A DNA stretch of 64,000 nt from Cupriavidus laharis. Lineage in GTDB: Bacteria > Pseudomonadota > Gammaproteobacteria > Burkholderiales > Burkholderiaceae. The notes under the pieces were generated by a model. That model ran no database searches. It worked only from the letters and a program-made list of their open reading frames with translations, and was not told the DNA's origin. Within the stretch, counting starts at the first letter, position 1. Each line of letters opens with the position of its first letter. Location: positions 310,001 to 374,000 of the forward strand of contig NZ_CAJZAI010000001.1 of NCBI RefSeq assembly GCF_914271435.1, written 5' to 3'. This document shows positions 21,657 to 30,635 of the stretch, piece by piece. Made by a program: the position numbers and the translations under genes.

Positions 21657-21771
21657 GATTCTCTCCGAAGCGGAAAACGTGAAGTTGTGCGGGAAGGCTG
21701 CAGCTTGCGCGCGCCGGGGTACACGGGGTACGAACGGGCGCGCCGGGTGACGGATAGGCCCGGCTGCTGGC

Positions 21772-21777
21772 TATAAT
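21772..21777 (+). promoter_or_regulatory. consensus -10 element ahead of the HerA-like gene
   Basis: A perfect TATAAT lies about 78 bases upstream of the ATG at 21855. GTGACG at 21747-21752 is a poor -35 with a 19-base spacer, so promoter strength is uncertain. Confidence 0.45.
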
Positions 21778-21854
21778 CAGCCCATGATTTTATCACGCGG
21801 CCCTGCCGGCGCCGCGCCTGTGGCTACCCGCCACGCTTCCCGATCCGAGACACC

Positions 21855-23390
21855 ATGGCTGAACCTATCCTGATCGCCAAGAACGCCGAGCACGAGCTGG
21901 CCCTGTTGCCGCAAATGGGCAACCGCCACGGACTGATCACCGGCGCCACCGGCACTGGCAAGACCGTGACGCTGCAGACGCTGGCGCAGGGCTTCTCCCG
22001 GCTCGGCGTACCTGTCTTCATGGCTGACGTAAAAGGTGACCTGACCGGCATTTCCCAGCCAGGGCAGCCCACCGACAAGCTCAAGGCGCGCCTGGCCGAC
22101 CTGAACTTGCCCGAGCCGGCCTGGGGCGGCTGCCCGACCACGCTCTGGGACGTATTCGGCCAGAAAGGCCACCCGGTGCGGGCTACCGTCTCGCACATGG
22201 GCCCGCTGCTGCTGTCGCGCATGCTGGAGCTGAACGACACCCAGCAGGGCGTGCTCAACCTCGTGTTCCGCATTGCCGATGCCAACGGCCTGCTGCTGCT
22301 GGATGCCAAGGACCTGCGTGCGATGCTCCAGTACGTGGGCGACAACGCCGCGCAGTTCACCACCGAGTACGGCAACATCTCCGCAGCCTCGATCGGTGCC
22401 ATCCAGCGCGGTCTGGTCGCGCTGGAGTCGCAGGGTGCGGACGTGTTTTTCGGCGAGCCTATGCTCAACCTGGAAGACTTCATCCAGACCGAGAAGGGCC
22501 TGGGCGTGGTCAATATCCTGGCAGCCGACAAGCTGATGAATTCGCCCAAGCTCTACGCGACCTTCCTGCTGTGGCTGCTGTCCGAGCTGTTCGAGAAGCT
22601 GCCCGAAGCGGGCGACCTCGACAAGCCCAAGCTGGTCTTCTTCTTCGACGAGGCGCACCTGCTGTTCAACGACGCGCCCAAGGCGCTGCTCGACAAGATC
22701 GAGCAGGTGGTGCGGCTGATCCGCTCCAAGGGCGTCGGCGTGTACTTCGTCACGCAAAATCCGGTCGATATTCCGGACACGGTATTGGGACAACTTGGCA
22801 ACCGCGTGCAGCATGCGTTGCGGGCGTTCACGCCGCGCGACCAGAAGGCGGTCAAGGTAGCCGCCACCACGATGCGCGCCAACCCGAAGCTCGACCTGGA
22901 AAAAGTCATCGGCGAACTGGGTGTGGGCGAGGCGCTGGTGTCGCTGCTCGATGCCAAGGGCACGCCGGGCGTGACCGAACGCGCGTGGGTGCTGGCGCCG
23001 GGCAGCCGCATCGGCCCGATCACCGACGATGAGCGCAAGCAGCTCGTTGCGACGTCGCTGGTGGCGGGCACGTACGAGAAGACAATCGACCGTGAATCGG
23101 CCTACGAGAAGCTGCGCGGCAGCGTGGCGCCGGCGGGGAACGGTGGCGGTAACGGCGGTGCCACGGCGCAGAAGCCGGCGGGCGATGCACCGGCCGAAGC
23201 GGGCGGCTGGCTGGGCACCGCCGGCGAGATCTTCGGTACGCTGACCAAGGGCACTGGCAAGAGCGGACGCGGCGACTCCATTCTCGAATCCATGGCCAAG
23301 TCGGCGGCGCGGACGGTGGGTTCGCAGGTGGGGCGAGAGCTGATTCGCGGCGTGCTGGGCAGCCTGCTGGGCGGCGGCAAGAAGAAGTAA
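21855..23390 (+). CDS. HerA-like helicase/ATPase (DUF853, YjgR type)
   Basis: The 511-residue product is a FtsK/HerA-type ATPase. Walker A GATGTGKT is at residues 30-37 and Walker B is in [15 protein letters not shown] near residue 265; [20 protein letters not shown] is a typical sensor region of DUF853. A Gly/Ala-rich linker from about residue 425 precedes a conserved Gly-rich C-terminus ([16 protein letters not shown]). YjgR-type proteins are widespread and their cellular role is unclear; they are not the NurA-linked repair HerA. It ends seven bases from the opposing DUF3149 gene. Confidence 0.9.
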   Translation: MAEPILIAKNAEHELALLPQMGNRHGLITGATGTGKTVTLQTLAQGFSRLGVPVFMADVKGDLTGISQPGQPTDKLKARLADLNLPEPAWGGCPTTLWDVFGQKGHPVRATVSHMGPLLLSRMLELNDTQQGVLNLVFRIADANGLLLLDAKDLRAMLQYVGDNAAQFTTEYGNISAASIGAIQRGLVALESQGADVFFGEPMLNLEDFIQTEKGLGVVNILAADKLMNSPKLYATFLLWLLSELFEKLPEAGDLDKPKLVFFFDEAHLLFNDAPKALLDKIEQVVRLIRSKGVGVYFVTQNPVDIPDTVLGQLGNRVQHALRAFTPRDQKAVKVAATTMRANPKLDLEKVIGELGVGEALVSLLDAKGTPGVTERAWVLAPGSRIGPITDDERKQLVATSLVAGTYEKTIDRESAYEKLRGSVAPAGNGGGNGGATAQKPAGDAPAEAGGWLGTAGEIFGTLTKGTGKSGRGDSILESMAKSAARTVGSQVGRELIRGVLGSLLGGGKKK

Positions 23391-23397
23391 AAGCTCC

Positions 23398-23577
23398 TCA
23401 GTGCGAGCGAGCCGCCGATGGCCGGTTTTCAGCGGCGGCCTTTGCTGCTGCCGCATCCTCGCGCATCTTGCGGCTGAACATTCGCGCGAAGAACCATGCC
23501 ATGCCGATAATGAAGGCGATCACTCCGAGACTCATCAGCCCGGTGCCGGTCGTGAACAGGATCTTGAAGGCTTCCAT
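23398..23577 (-). CDS. small membrane protein, DUF3149 type
   Basis: The 59-residue product begins MEAFKILFTTGTGLMSLGVI, has a single membrane helix at about residues 12-32 and a charged Lys/Arg/Glu/Ala-rich tail. This matches the short DUF3149 proteins of beta-proteobacteria. ATG 23577 is chosen because GGGAGA lies six bases upstream; longer frames start in poor-looking sequence. Function unknown. Confidence 0.75.
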   Translation of the reverse strand: MEAFKILFTTGTGLMSLGVIAFIIGMAWFFARMFSRKMREDAAAAKAAAENRPSAARSH

Positions 23578-23715
23578 GCGGTTCTCCCTGTGAGATGGCG
23601 ACGTGTTGCACGCATTCGCTGTGCGATGTCGAGTGTAGGGAGCCGCGCCTGATGCGCTATTGAGTAGGATCAAGCCCACGCCACCAGCATGGGCTTGTCC
23701 GATGCCGCCGGGAAC

Positions 23716-24366
23716 TCAGTTCTTGGTGCCGAACAGGCGGTCGCCCGCGTCGCCGAGGCCCGGCACGATGTACGCGTGGTCGTCCAGGTGGCTGTCGAGC
23801 GACGCCACGTATAGCTTCACGTTCGGATGCGCCTTGTGGAATACCTCGACGCCCTCGGGCGCCGCCACCAGTGCGACGAAGGTAATGGCCTCGTCCTTCA
23901 CGCCGCGGCGCTTTAGCACATCCACGGCATGCGCGGCCGAGTAGCCGGTGGCCACCATCGGATCGCACAGGATGAAGCTGCGGTCTTCCACGTCGGGCAG
24001 GCGCACCAGGTATTCCACCGGGCGGTGCTGCTCGTCCCGGTACACGCCGATATGCCCGATGCGGGCCGACGGGATCAGTTCCACCAGACCGTCGCTCATG
24101 CCCACGCCGGCGCGCAGCACCGGCACGATGGTCAGCTTCTTGCCGGCGATCACCGGCGCGTCCAGCGGCACCAGCGGCGTTTCGATATGCCGCGTGGTGA
24201 GCGGCAGGTTGCGTGTGATCTCGTAGCCCATCAGCAGCGTGATCTCGCGCAGCAGTTCGCGGAAGGTGCGCGTGGACGTGTCCCGGTCACGCATATGCGA
24301 GAGCTTGTGCTGGATCAGCGGGTGGTCGAGGATGTACAGGCTGGGGAAACGCGGATCTTGTTTCAT
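23716..24366 (-). CDS. upp: uracil phosphoribosyltransferase
   Basis: Upp salvages uracil by forming UMP from uracil and PRPP. The 216-residue product starts [20 protein letters not shown] and has [10 protein letters not shown], the PRPP loop [18 protein letters not shown] and the C-terminal [16 protein letters not shown], which binds uracil. Length and motifs are complete. The in-frame upstream extension to 24627 is not part of it and includes a remnant of another gene. Confidence 0.97.
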   Translation of the reverse strand: MKQDPRFPSLYILDHPLIQHKLSHMRDRDTSTRTFRELLREITLLMGYEITRNLPLTTRHIETPLVPLDAPVIAGKKLTIVPVLRAGVGMSDGLVELIPSARIGHIGVYRDEQHRPVEYLVRLPDVEDRSFILCDPMVATGYSAAHAVDVLKRRGVKDEAITFVALVAAPEGVEVFHKAHPNVKLYVASLDSHLDDHAYIVPGLGDAGDRLFGTKN

Positions 24367-24483
24367 GGCGGCGGCGAAGGCTCGGCGGGAGAGGGGTGAA
24401 GCGGGCGGCCCGGGTCTTGTGGACCAGGGCGCCGCGCCGTTGTAGCGGGATTGTAATGGAAGCGGGCCGCCGCGCGGCCGCGG

Positions 24484-24585
24484 CCAACCTGCCCGGCGCG
24501 TGCCGATGAAGGCGGCGTTGAGTGCCTGCACCACGGGCGCGGGCAGGTTGGCCGGGCCATAGACGCCAAACCACGGTTCGGGCAT
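24484..24585 (-). pseudogene. possible fragment of a TctC/Bug-family receptor gene
   Basis: In frame upstream of upp, about 34 residues read [20 protein letters not shown] then ALNAAF. This resembles the late segment of Bug (tripartite tricarboxylate receptor) proteins, where a W-x-G-x-x-A/G-P-A-x-x-P-x-x-V pattern is usual. No neighbouring sequence extends the match in any frame. It may be the last piece of a deleted gene, or chance. Confidence 0.35.
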
Positions 24586-24720
24586 ACCCGGCGGTAGGCC
24601 GATGCCAATGCTTCTTTTCGCATACAATCGTCTGGTCGTCTTTGCCGACCCGGCCGGTCACGGTTGCGGCGGCAGCCTCTCCCCCCGTTCCCTGTGCCAG
24701 TTTCACCAAAATCCCTTGCC

Positions 24721-25644
24721 ATGCCCGCCGCGCTGCCGTCGCAGCAGCGTTCGGGCCTGGCTATCGCGGCCATTGGCGCCGTGCTGTTTTCCGCCAAGGC
24801 CATCGTCGCCAAACTGATGTACCGCTACAGCGTCGATGCCGTCATGGTGATCACGCTGCGCATGCTGTTCGCCGTGCCGCTGTTCATGGCGATCGGCTGG
24901 TGGCAGTCGCGGCGCCTGCCGGCGCTGTCGTGGGCCGACCGCGCCCGCGTGGTATTCCTCGGCTTCATCGGCTATTACCTGTCGAGCTTCATGGATTTCC
25001 TGGGCCTGCAATACATCACGGCCGGGCTGGAGCGGCTGATCCTGTTCCTGACGCCGTCGTTCGTGCTGCTGGCGACGGCGCTGCTGTTTCGCCGCCCGAT
25101 TGCCGCGCGCCAGTGGATATCGTTGCTGCTGGCCTATGCGGGCATCGTGCTGGTGTTCGCCCATGATCTCGATGTGAGCGGGTCACAGGTCTGGCTCGGC
25201 GGAGCGCTGGTGCTGGGCAGTGCCTTGACGTATGGTATCTACCTGATCCTGAGCGGCGAACTGGTGCAGCGCATCGGCTCGCTGCGACTGGTGGCCTATG
25301 CGATGTGCGTGTCCACGGCCTGCTGCGTGCTGCAGTACCTGGCGCTGGGGCGCCCCGTGGCCGAACTCGCGCAGCCGGCGCCGGTGATGTGGCTGTCACT
25401 CGTCAACGCGGTGTTCTGCACGGTGCTGCCCGTATCGATGACGATGGTGGCCGTGGCCCGCATCGGCGCGCCGATGGCCTCGCAGGCCGGCATGGTCGGT
25501 CCGGTATCGACGCTGTTCCTGGCCTTCTGGCTGCTCGACGAGCCGGTCAGCGGCGTGCAGCTCGCGGGCAGCGCGCTGGTATTGGGCGGGATGTACCTGC
25601 TGTCGGCACGCAAGCGTGAGGCCGCGGGGCAACGGCAAACCTGA
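24721..25644 (+). CDS. EamA/DMT-superfamily transporter
   Basis: The 307-residue product has about ten hydrophobic helices in two repeated EamA halves (first around residues 12-140, second 155-295, the latter ending SALVLGGMYLLSARKRE). Such proteins export amino acids or other metabolites; the substrate here is unknown. ATG 24721 begins MPAALPSQQRSGLAI just before the first helix. It is followed by an SDR gene 48 bases on and may be cotranscribed with it. Confidence 0.88.
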   Translation: MPAALPSQQRSGLAIAAIGAVLFSAKAIVAKLMYRYSVDAVMVITLRMLFAVPLFMAIGWWQSRRLPALSWADRARVVFLGFIGYYLSSFMDFLGLQYITAGLERLILFLTPSFVLLATALLFRRPIAARQWISLLLAYAGIVLVFAHDLDVSGSQVWLGGALVLGSALTYGIYLILSGELVQRIGSLRLVAYAMCVSTACCVLQYLALGRPVAELAQPAPVMWLSLVNAVFCTVLPVSMTMVAVARIGAPMASQAGMVGPVSTLFLAFWLLDEPVSGVQLAGSALVLGGMYLLSARKREAAGQRQT

Positions 25645-25692
25645 CAAGCGACACAAGCGACACAAGCCAACAAGCAACAAGGAGAACGAGAA

Positions 25693-26481
25693 ATGGATCT
25701 GGGACTGCGTGGCAAGCATGCACTGGTGTGCGGCGCGAGCAAGGGCCTGGGCTTTGCCTGTGCGGACGCGCTGGCGGCGGAAGGCGTTGACGTGGTGATC
25801 GTGGCGCGTGGTGCCGAGGCACTGGAAAAGGCCGCGGCCGGCCTGCGCGCGCGCCATGGCCGCCGTGTGGTCGCCGTGGCCACCGACATCACGAAGCCCG
25901 AAGGCCGCAAGGCAGCGCTGGACGCCGTGGCCAGGCTCGGCGACCTGGATATCCTGGTCAACAACGCGGGCGGCCCGCCCCCGGGCAACTTCCGCGACTG
26001 GGACCGCGACACGTGGCTGGCCGCCCTGGACGCCAACATGCTCACCCCGATCGAACTGATCAAGGCCACCGTCGACGGCATGATCGCGCGCAAGTGGGGC
26101 CGCATCATCAACATCACGAGCGGCGCGGTGAAGGCGCCGATCGATGTATTGGGCCTGTCCAACGGCGCGCGCTCGGGCCTGACCGGCTTCATCGCCGGGC
26201 TGGCGCGCGAAGTGGCGCAGCACGGCGTGACCGTCAACAACCTGTTGCCGGGGCCGTTCAACACGGACCGCCTGTACAAGACCATGGAAGGCGCTGCCCA
26301 GAAAACCAACCTGACCGTGGACGAAGTGGCGCAACGCCGTGCGGCGCAGAACCCTTCGCGCCGCTTCGGCGACCCGGCCGAGTTTGGCGCCACCTGCGCG
26401 TTCCTGTGCAGCCGCCAGGCTGCGTACATCACGGCGCAGAACATCCTGCTCGACGGCGGCGCCTATCCGGGCACGTTCTGA
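25693..26481 (+). CDS. short-chain dehydrogenase/reductase with altered active site
   Basis: The 262-residue Rossmann protein has the cofactor motif GASKGLGFA near residue 14, NNAG at about residue 92 and the family-end GGAYPGTF. Ser143 of the catalytic triad is present (ITSG). Thirteen residues on, where Tyr is expected, lies Ser156, and Lys+4 is Arg160 (LSNGARSG). So the YxxxK pair that does the chemistry in classical SDRs is missing. A sub-family with SNGAR in this place is known to me from Burkholderiales, usually labelled 3-oxoacyl-ACP reductase-like. GGAGAACGAG precedes the ATG. Activity is uncertain. Confidence 0.88.
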   Translation: MDLGLRGKHALVCGASKGLGFACADALAAEGVDVVIVARGAEALEKAAAGLRARHGRRVVAVATDITKPEGRKAALDAVARLGDLDILVNNAGGPPPGNFRDWDRDTWLAALDANMLTPIELIKATVDGMIARKWGRIINITSGAVKAPIDVLGLSNGARSGLTGFIAGLAREVAQHGVTVNNLLPGPFNTDRLYKTMEGAAQKTNLTVDEVAQRRAAQNPSRRFGDPAEFGATCAFLCSRQAAYITAQNILLDGGAYPGTF

Positions 26482-26548
26482 ACCCGGCGCGGCCCCGGTA
26501 CCGGCCGCACCATTTCCCTGCAGTCGCTTACCGCAACAAGGACCCTTG

Positions 26549-26938
26549 ATGACCCGCCCACGTATCGCCCTGATTGCACACGACCACAAGAAAGACGACA
26601 TCGTTGCCTTTGCCTCGCGACACCGCGAATTCCTTTCGCAGTGCGAGCTGCTCGCGACCGGTACCACCGGCGGCCGGCTGATCGATGAAGTCGGGCTGGA
26701 CGTGACACGGATGCTGTCGGGGCCGTGGGGCGGTGACCTGCAGATCGGCGCGCAACTGGCGGAAGGACGCGTGCGCGCCGTGATCTTCCTGCGCGACCCG
26801 ATGACGCCGCAGCCGCACGAACCCGATATCAATGCACTGGTGCGCGCGTGCGACGTGCATAACGTGCCGTGCGCGACCAATGTCGCCACGGCTGACCTGC
26901 TGATTGCGGAGCTGTGCCGGGTGGAAGCGCAGTCCTGA
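26549..26938 (+). CDS. mgsA: methylglyoxal synthase
   Basis: MgsA turns dihydroxyacetone phosphate into methylglyoxal and phosphate, a bypass that relieves sugar-phosphate stress. The 129-residue product starts [20 protein letters not shown] and has [29 protein letters not shown] and [17 protein letters not shown], the substrate-binding and catalytic Asp motifs. ATG 26549 was chosen because the conserved N-terminus starts there. It lies between the SDR and the quinone reductase. Confidence 0.95.
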   Translation: MTRPRIALIAHDHKKDDIVAFASRHREFLSQCELLATGTTGGRLIDEVGLDVTRMLSGPWGGDLQIGAQLAEGRVRAVIFLRDPMTPQPHEPDINALVRACDVHNVPCATNVATADLLIAELCRVEAQS

Positions 26939-26966
26939 ACGAACCACTTCTCGAGTGACAGAAGAC

Positions 26967-27950
26967 ATGCCAGTGACCAAAGCCATCCGGATCGAACAGA
27001 CCGGCGGACCGGAAGTGATGCAGTGGGTGGATGTGGAAGTGGGCGAGCCCGGCCCGGGCGAGATCCGCGTTCGCCATGAAGCGGTGGGCCTGAACTATAT
27101 CGATGTCTATTTCCGCACGGGCCTCTACAAGCAGCCGCTGCCCGGCGGGCTGGGCATGGAAGGCGCGGGCGTGGTCGAGGCGGTAGGCGAGGGCGTGACC
27201 CACCTGCATGCGGGTGACCGCGTGGCCTACGCGGGCCGCCCGACCGGCGCCTATGCGCAGGTACGCGTGATGCCGGCCGATATCGTGGTGCGCCTGCCCG
27301 AGTCGATTTCCTTCGAGCAGGGCGCGGCCATGATGCTGCAGGGCCTGACCGTGCAATACCTGATCCGTGACAGCTACCGCGTGCAGGCCGGCGACACCGT
27401 GCTGCTGCATGCCGCCGCCGGCGGCGTCGGGCTGATTGCCTGCCAGTGGCTGAAGGCGCTTGGCGTCACGGTGATCGGCACGGTCGGCAGCGACGAGAAG
27501 GCGGAACTGGCGCGCGCGCATGGCTGCACGCATACCGTCGTCTATACGCGCGAATCGTTCGTGGACCGGGTCAAGGAAATCACCGGCTGCAAGGGCGTGC
27601 CGGCCGTGTACGACTCGATCGGCGCGGACACCTTCCGTGGTTCGCTCGACTGCCTGGCGCCGCGCGGCACCATGGTGAGCTTTGGCAATGCTTCGGGGCC
27701 GGTGCCGCCGTTCGATATCTCGGTACTTGGCAACAAGGGTTCACTGCGGCTCACTCGGCCTACGCTGATGACCTATGTGGTTCATCGCGAATTGCTGGAG
27801 CCCATGGTGGCGGACCTGTTCGATGTGGTCGGCAGCGGCAAGGTGAAGATCGATGTGCGGCAGCGGTATGCGTTGGCGGATGTTGCGCAGGCGCATCGGG
27901 ATCTGGAGTCGCGCAAGACGACGGGGTCGACCATCCTGCTGCCGTACTGA
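26967..27950 (+). CDS. NADPH:quinone oxidoreductase (zeta-crystallin type)
   Basis: The 327-residue product is a zinc-free medium-chain reductase: MPVTKAIRIEQTGGPEVMQW at the start, GLNYIDVYFRTGLY, GMEGAGVVEAVGEGV and the nucleotide loop LLHAAAGGVGLIACQWLKAL. The family reduces quinones by one electron with NADPH; some members act on other enones. ATG 26967 lies 28 bases after mgsA. It is followed by a strong bidirectional terminator. Confidence 0.92.
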   Translation: MPVTKAIRIEQTGGPEVMQWVDVEVGEPGPGEIRVRHEAVGLNYIDVYFRTGLYKQPLPGGLGMEGAGVVEAVGEGVTHLHAGDRVAYAGRPTGAYAQVRVMPADIVVRLPESISFEQGAAMMLQGLTVQYLIRDSYRVQAGDTVLLHAAAGGVGLIACQWLKALGVTVIGTVGSDEKAELARAHGCTHTVVYTRESFVDRVKEITGCKGVPAVYDSIGADTFRGSLDCLAPRGTMVSFGNASGPVPPFDISVLGNKGSLRLTRPTLMTYVVHRELLEPMVADLFDVVGSGKVKIDVRQRYALADVAQAHRDLESRKTTGSTILLPY

Positions 27951-27970
27951 GCGGCCGTGGTTGCCGATGG

Positions 27971-28010
27971 AAAAAGCCCCCGGGGCGGCAGGCCGCCCCG
28001 GGGGCTTTTC
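27971..28010. terminator. strong bidirectional terminator
   Basis: AGCCCCCGGGGCGGC (27975-27989) is the exact reverse complement of the bases at 27992-28006; an A5 tract precedes the stem and T4 follows. It separates the convergent quinone reductase and DUF1232 genes and should end both transcripts. Confidence 0.9.
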
Positions 28011-28021
28011 TCTTGCAGCGC

Positions 28022-28315
28022 TCAGCGCGGCCTGACCGTGGTGGCGGTCGCGCGCGCCTCGGCCTGCCGCAGGATATGCGGCGGCAGGCGCTTGAGGATC
28101 AGGTGGACCGCAAGCGGAATCAGCACAACGTCATCGACGATGCCGAGCCCGGCAACGAAGTCAGGAATCAGGTCGATCGGGGAGATGGCATAGAGCAGCA
28201 GCCCGAAGGCGGCGGGCTTCAGCCACGGCGGTGCGTCCGGGTGACGCAGCGCGTACCAGAACAGGCGGCCGTCGCGGCGCACCAAGGTCCACAGGGCCGA
28301 AAAACGCTTCCACAT
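28022..28315 (-). CDS. DUF1232 (YkvA-type) membrane protein
   Basis: The 97-residue product has a central hydrophobic pair of helices with the DUF1232 signature LLYAISPIDLIPDFVAGLGI then VDDVVLI. It probably sits in the inner membrane. The domain is common and of unknown function. It is a single minus-strand gene. Confidence 0.85.
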   Translation of the reverse strand: MWKRFSALWTLVRRDGRLFWYALRHPDAPPWLKPAAFGLLLYAISPIDLIPDFVAGLGIVDDVVLIPLAVHLILKRLPPHILRQAEARATATTVRPR

Positions 28316-28434
28316 GAGAGGCCTCCTTCACATTGCGGGCGCCAGCCAGCGGCGCATGCAAAGATAGCTTGGGCCGATTCGGGCAGCTTCAAGTTCCGGA
28401 GTCAGGCAGGGCAGGGGAAAGAGACGACAGGGGC

Positions 28435-28481
28435 GCCCCGGCCAAGCCGGGGCGGGCAGGCATGCCAGGACGGCATGCCTG
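28435..28481 (-). terminator. tandem hairpins after the BMP receptor gene
   Basis: Two stems lie just downstream of the receptor stop on the minus strand: CAGGCATGCC/GGCATGCCTG (28457-28481) and GCCCCGGC/GCCGGGGC (28435-28453). There is no long T-run, so they may stabilise the mRNA end rather than terminate alone. Confidence 0.55.
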
Positions 28482-28495
28482 ACGAGGCTGCCGAA

Positions 28496-29641
28496 TCAGC
28501 CCGGGATCTTGCCTTCCACGCCTTCGACGTAGAACTTGATGCCGTGCAGGAAGTTGTCGTCAGGCACCTGATCCTTGGCGACCTGCTCCTTGCCGGTGTT
28601 GTCCTTGATCGGACCCTTCCAGATCGGGGCGGAACCGTCGACGATGCCCTTCTTGCGTTCCGCGACCAGCGCCTTCACGTCGTCAGGCACGATCGTGTTG
28701 TAGTCCTTCAGGTCGATCATGGCTTCCTTCAGTCCCCACCACGTGGTGTCGCTCTTCCAGCGGTTGTTCAGCACGTCGTCCACCACCTTGTTGTAGTAGA
28801 CGCCCCACTGGATTTCCGACGCCGCCAGGTGGGCCTTTTCGCCGAACTTGCTCATGTTGCTGTCCCAGCCGAAGGCGTACACGCCCTTTTCCTGCGCGGT
28901 CTGCACCACGGCGGCGGAGTCGGTGTTCTGCATCAGCATGTCCACGCCCTGGCCGATCAGCGTAGTGGCGGCTTCACGCTCCTTGCCCGGGTCGAACCAC
29001 TTGTTCACCCAGACCACCTTCACGGTTGCGTTCGGGTTGACACTGCGCGCGCCGAGCGTGAACGAGTCGATGTTGCGGATCACTTCGGGGATGGGCACCG
29101 ACCCCACCACGCCCATCTTGCCTGACTTGCTCATCTTGCCGGCGACCACGCCTGCCAGATAGGCGCCCTCATAGGTGCGCACGTCGTACTGACCCAAATT
29201 CTCGGCGGTCTTGAAGCCGGTGGCGTGCTCGAACTTCACGTCCGGGAATTCCTTGGCGACCTTCAGCATCGACTCCATGTAGCCGAAGGTGGTGCCGAAG
29301 ATCAGCTTGTTGCCCTGGCTGGCCAGGTCGCGGAACACGCGCTCGGCGTCAGCGGCGGATTCGGGCACGTTCTCGACAAAGGTGGTCTTGACCTTGTCGC
29401 CGAACTTTTCTTCCACGGCCTTGCGGCCGGCGTCGTGCGCATACGTCCAGCCCGCATCGCCCACCGGGCCGATGTAGACGAAGGCGACCTTGAGCGGTTC
29501 GGCCTTCTGTTCCGCGGCGGGCGCGGCAGCCGGGGCGGCCGTCTCGGCCGGCTTCTCGGCTTCCTTCTTGCCGCAGCCGGCCAGGGCCAGCAGGGCGGTG
29601 GCGGCCAGCGCCGCCAGGGTCTTCCTGCGCGTGACGATCAT
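28496..29641 (-). CDS. BMP-family ABC transporter substrate-binding lipoprotein (nucleoside-type)
   Basis: The 381-residue product starts at ATG 29641 with AAGGAG five bases upstream. A lipoprotein signal ends at LLALAGC (Cys 23), followed by an Ala/Glu/Pro-rich linker. The mature domain has VAFVYIGPVGDAGWTYAHD and FGWDSNMSKFGEKAHL, marks of the BmpA/Med family that binds purine nucleosides or related ligands. It is the last gene of a four-gene importer operon. The exact ligand is not known. Confidence 0.92.
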   Translation of the reverse strand: MIVTRRKTLAALAATALLALAGCGKKEAEKPAETAAPAAAPAAEQKAEPLKVAFVYIGPVGDAGWTYAHDAGRKAVEEKFGDKVKTTFVENVPESAADAERVFRDLASQGNKLIFGTTFGYMESMLKVAKEFPDVKFEHATGFKTAENLGQYDVRTYEGAYLAGVVAGKMSKSGKMGVVGSVPIPEVIRNIDSFTLGARSVNPNATVKVVWVNKWFDPGKEREAATTLIGQGVDMLMQNTDSAAVVQTAQEKGVYAFGWDSNMSKFGEKAHLAASEIQWGVYYNKVVDDVLNNRWKSDTTWWGLKEAMIDLKDYNTIVPDDVKALVAERKKGIVDGSAPIWKGPIKDNTGKEQVAKDQVPDDNFLHGIKFYVEGVEGKIPG

Positions 29642-29696
29642 GATTTCTCCTTGGGATGAATTGTGTTTGTGATCGAAGGCTCGTTGGGAAATACGG

Positions 29697-30617
29697 TCAG
29701 GCATTGCCCGGACGGAACGGCTTGCCCAGCGACGCGGGCATGTTCAGCCGGATCCAGGCCGGGTTGCGCGAGATCAGCGCCAGCACGACGATAGTGGCCG
29801 CGTACGGCAGCATCGACAGGAACTGCGACGGCACCGAGACGCCGATGCCCTGCAGGTAGAACTGCAGGATGGTCACGCCGCCGAACAGCCACGCGCCGAC
29901 CAGCACGCGGCCCGGGCGCCAGGTGGCGAACGTGGTCAGCGCCAGCGCGATCCAGCCGCGGCCGGCCACCAGGTTCTCGACCCACATCGGCGTGTACACC
30001 AGCGACAGGTAGGCGCCGGCCAGGCCGCAGCAGGCGCCGCCGAACAGCAGCGCGCCGAAGCGGATGGTGCGCACCGGATAGCCCAGCGCATGCGCGGATT
30101 CCGGCGATTCGCCGATGGCGCGCAGCGTCAGCCCGGCGCGCGTGCGGAACAGGAACCACATGATGGCGAAGCACAGCAGCAGGCTGAAGTACACCATCCA
30201 GTGGTGCTGGAAGAACGCCGGGCCGATGAAGGGAATGTCGGCCAGGCCCGGGATCGACCTGGCCTGCGCCGGCATGGCATGGCCGACGAAGCGCTGGCCC
30301 ATGAAGGCCGACAGGCCGGTGCCGAAGATCGACAGCGCCAGGCCGGTGGCGACCTGGTTGGTGGCCAATACCAGCGCCAGCCATGAGAACAGCGTGGCCA
30401 TCAGCATGCCGGCCACCGCGCCGGCGAGAAAGCCGAGCAGCGGCTGCTGGGTCTGGTAGCCGACCATGAAGCCGGCCACGGCGGCGACCAGCATCATGCC
30501 TTCGGCGCCGAGGTTGAGCACGCCGGAGCGTTCATTGATGAGCAGGCCCAGCGCGGCCAGCAGCAGCGGCGTGCCGGCGTTGATCGCCGTGGCGATGAGT
30601 GGAGCGAGTTGTTCCAT
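29697..30617 (-). CDS. ABC importer permease (nucleoside type, second subunit)
   Basis: The 306-residue membrane protein has eight to ten helices. LLINERSGVLNLGAEGMMLV near residue 25, GYPVRTIRFGALLFGGACCG and NLVAGRGWIALAL match the branched-chain/nucleoside permease family, NupQ/YufQ side. It forms the channel with the 30636-31745 product. 18 bases separate them; the receptor gene follows after 55 bases. Confidence 0.92.
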   Translation of the reverse strand: MEQLAPLIATAINAGTPLLLAALGLLINERSGVLNLGAEGMMLVAAVAGFMVGYQTQQPLLGFLAGAVAGMLMATLFSWLALVLATNQVATGLALSIFGTGLSAFMGQRFVGHAMPAQARSIPGLADIPFIGPAFFQHHWMVYFSLLLCFAIMWFLFRTRAGLTLRAIGESPESAHALGYPVRTIRFGALLFGGACCGLAGAYLSLVYTPMWVENLVAGRGWIALALTTFATWRPGRVLVGAWLFGGVTILQFYLQGIGVSVPSQFLSMLPYAATIVVLALISRNPAWIRLNMPASLGKPFRPGNA

Positions 30618-30635
30618 GTTTTGCTGTGGCTCCGC

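Noticed and set aside
19560..21776. Plus-strand open frame of 738 codons opposite purD and yebC
   Set aside because: Both minus-strand genes are certain; the plus frame has no protein pattern and crosses a terminator.
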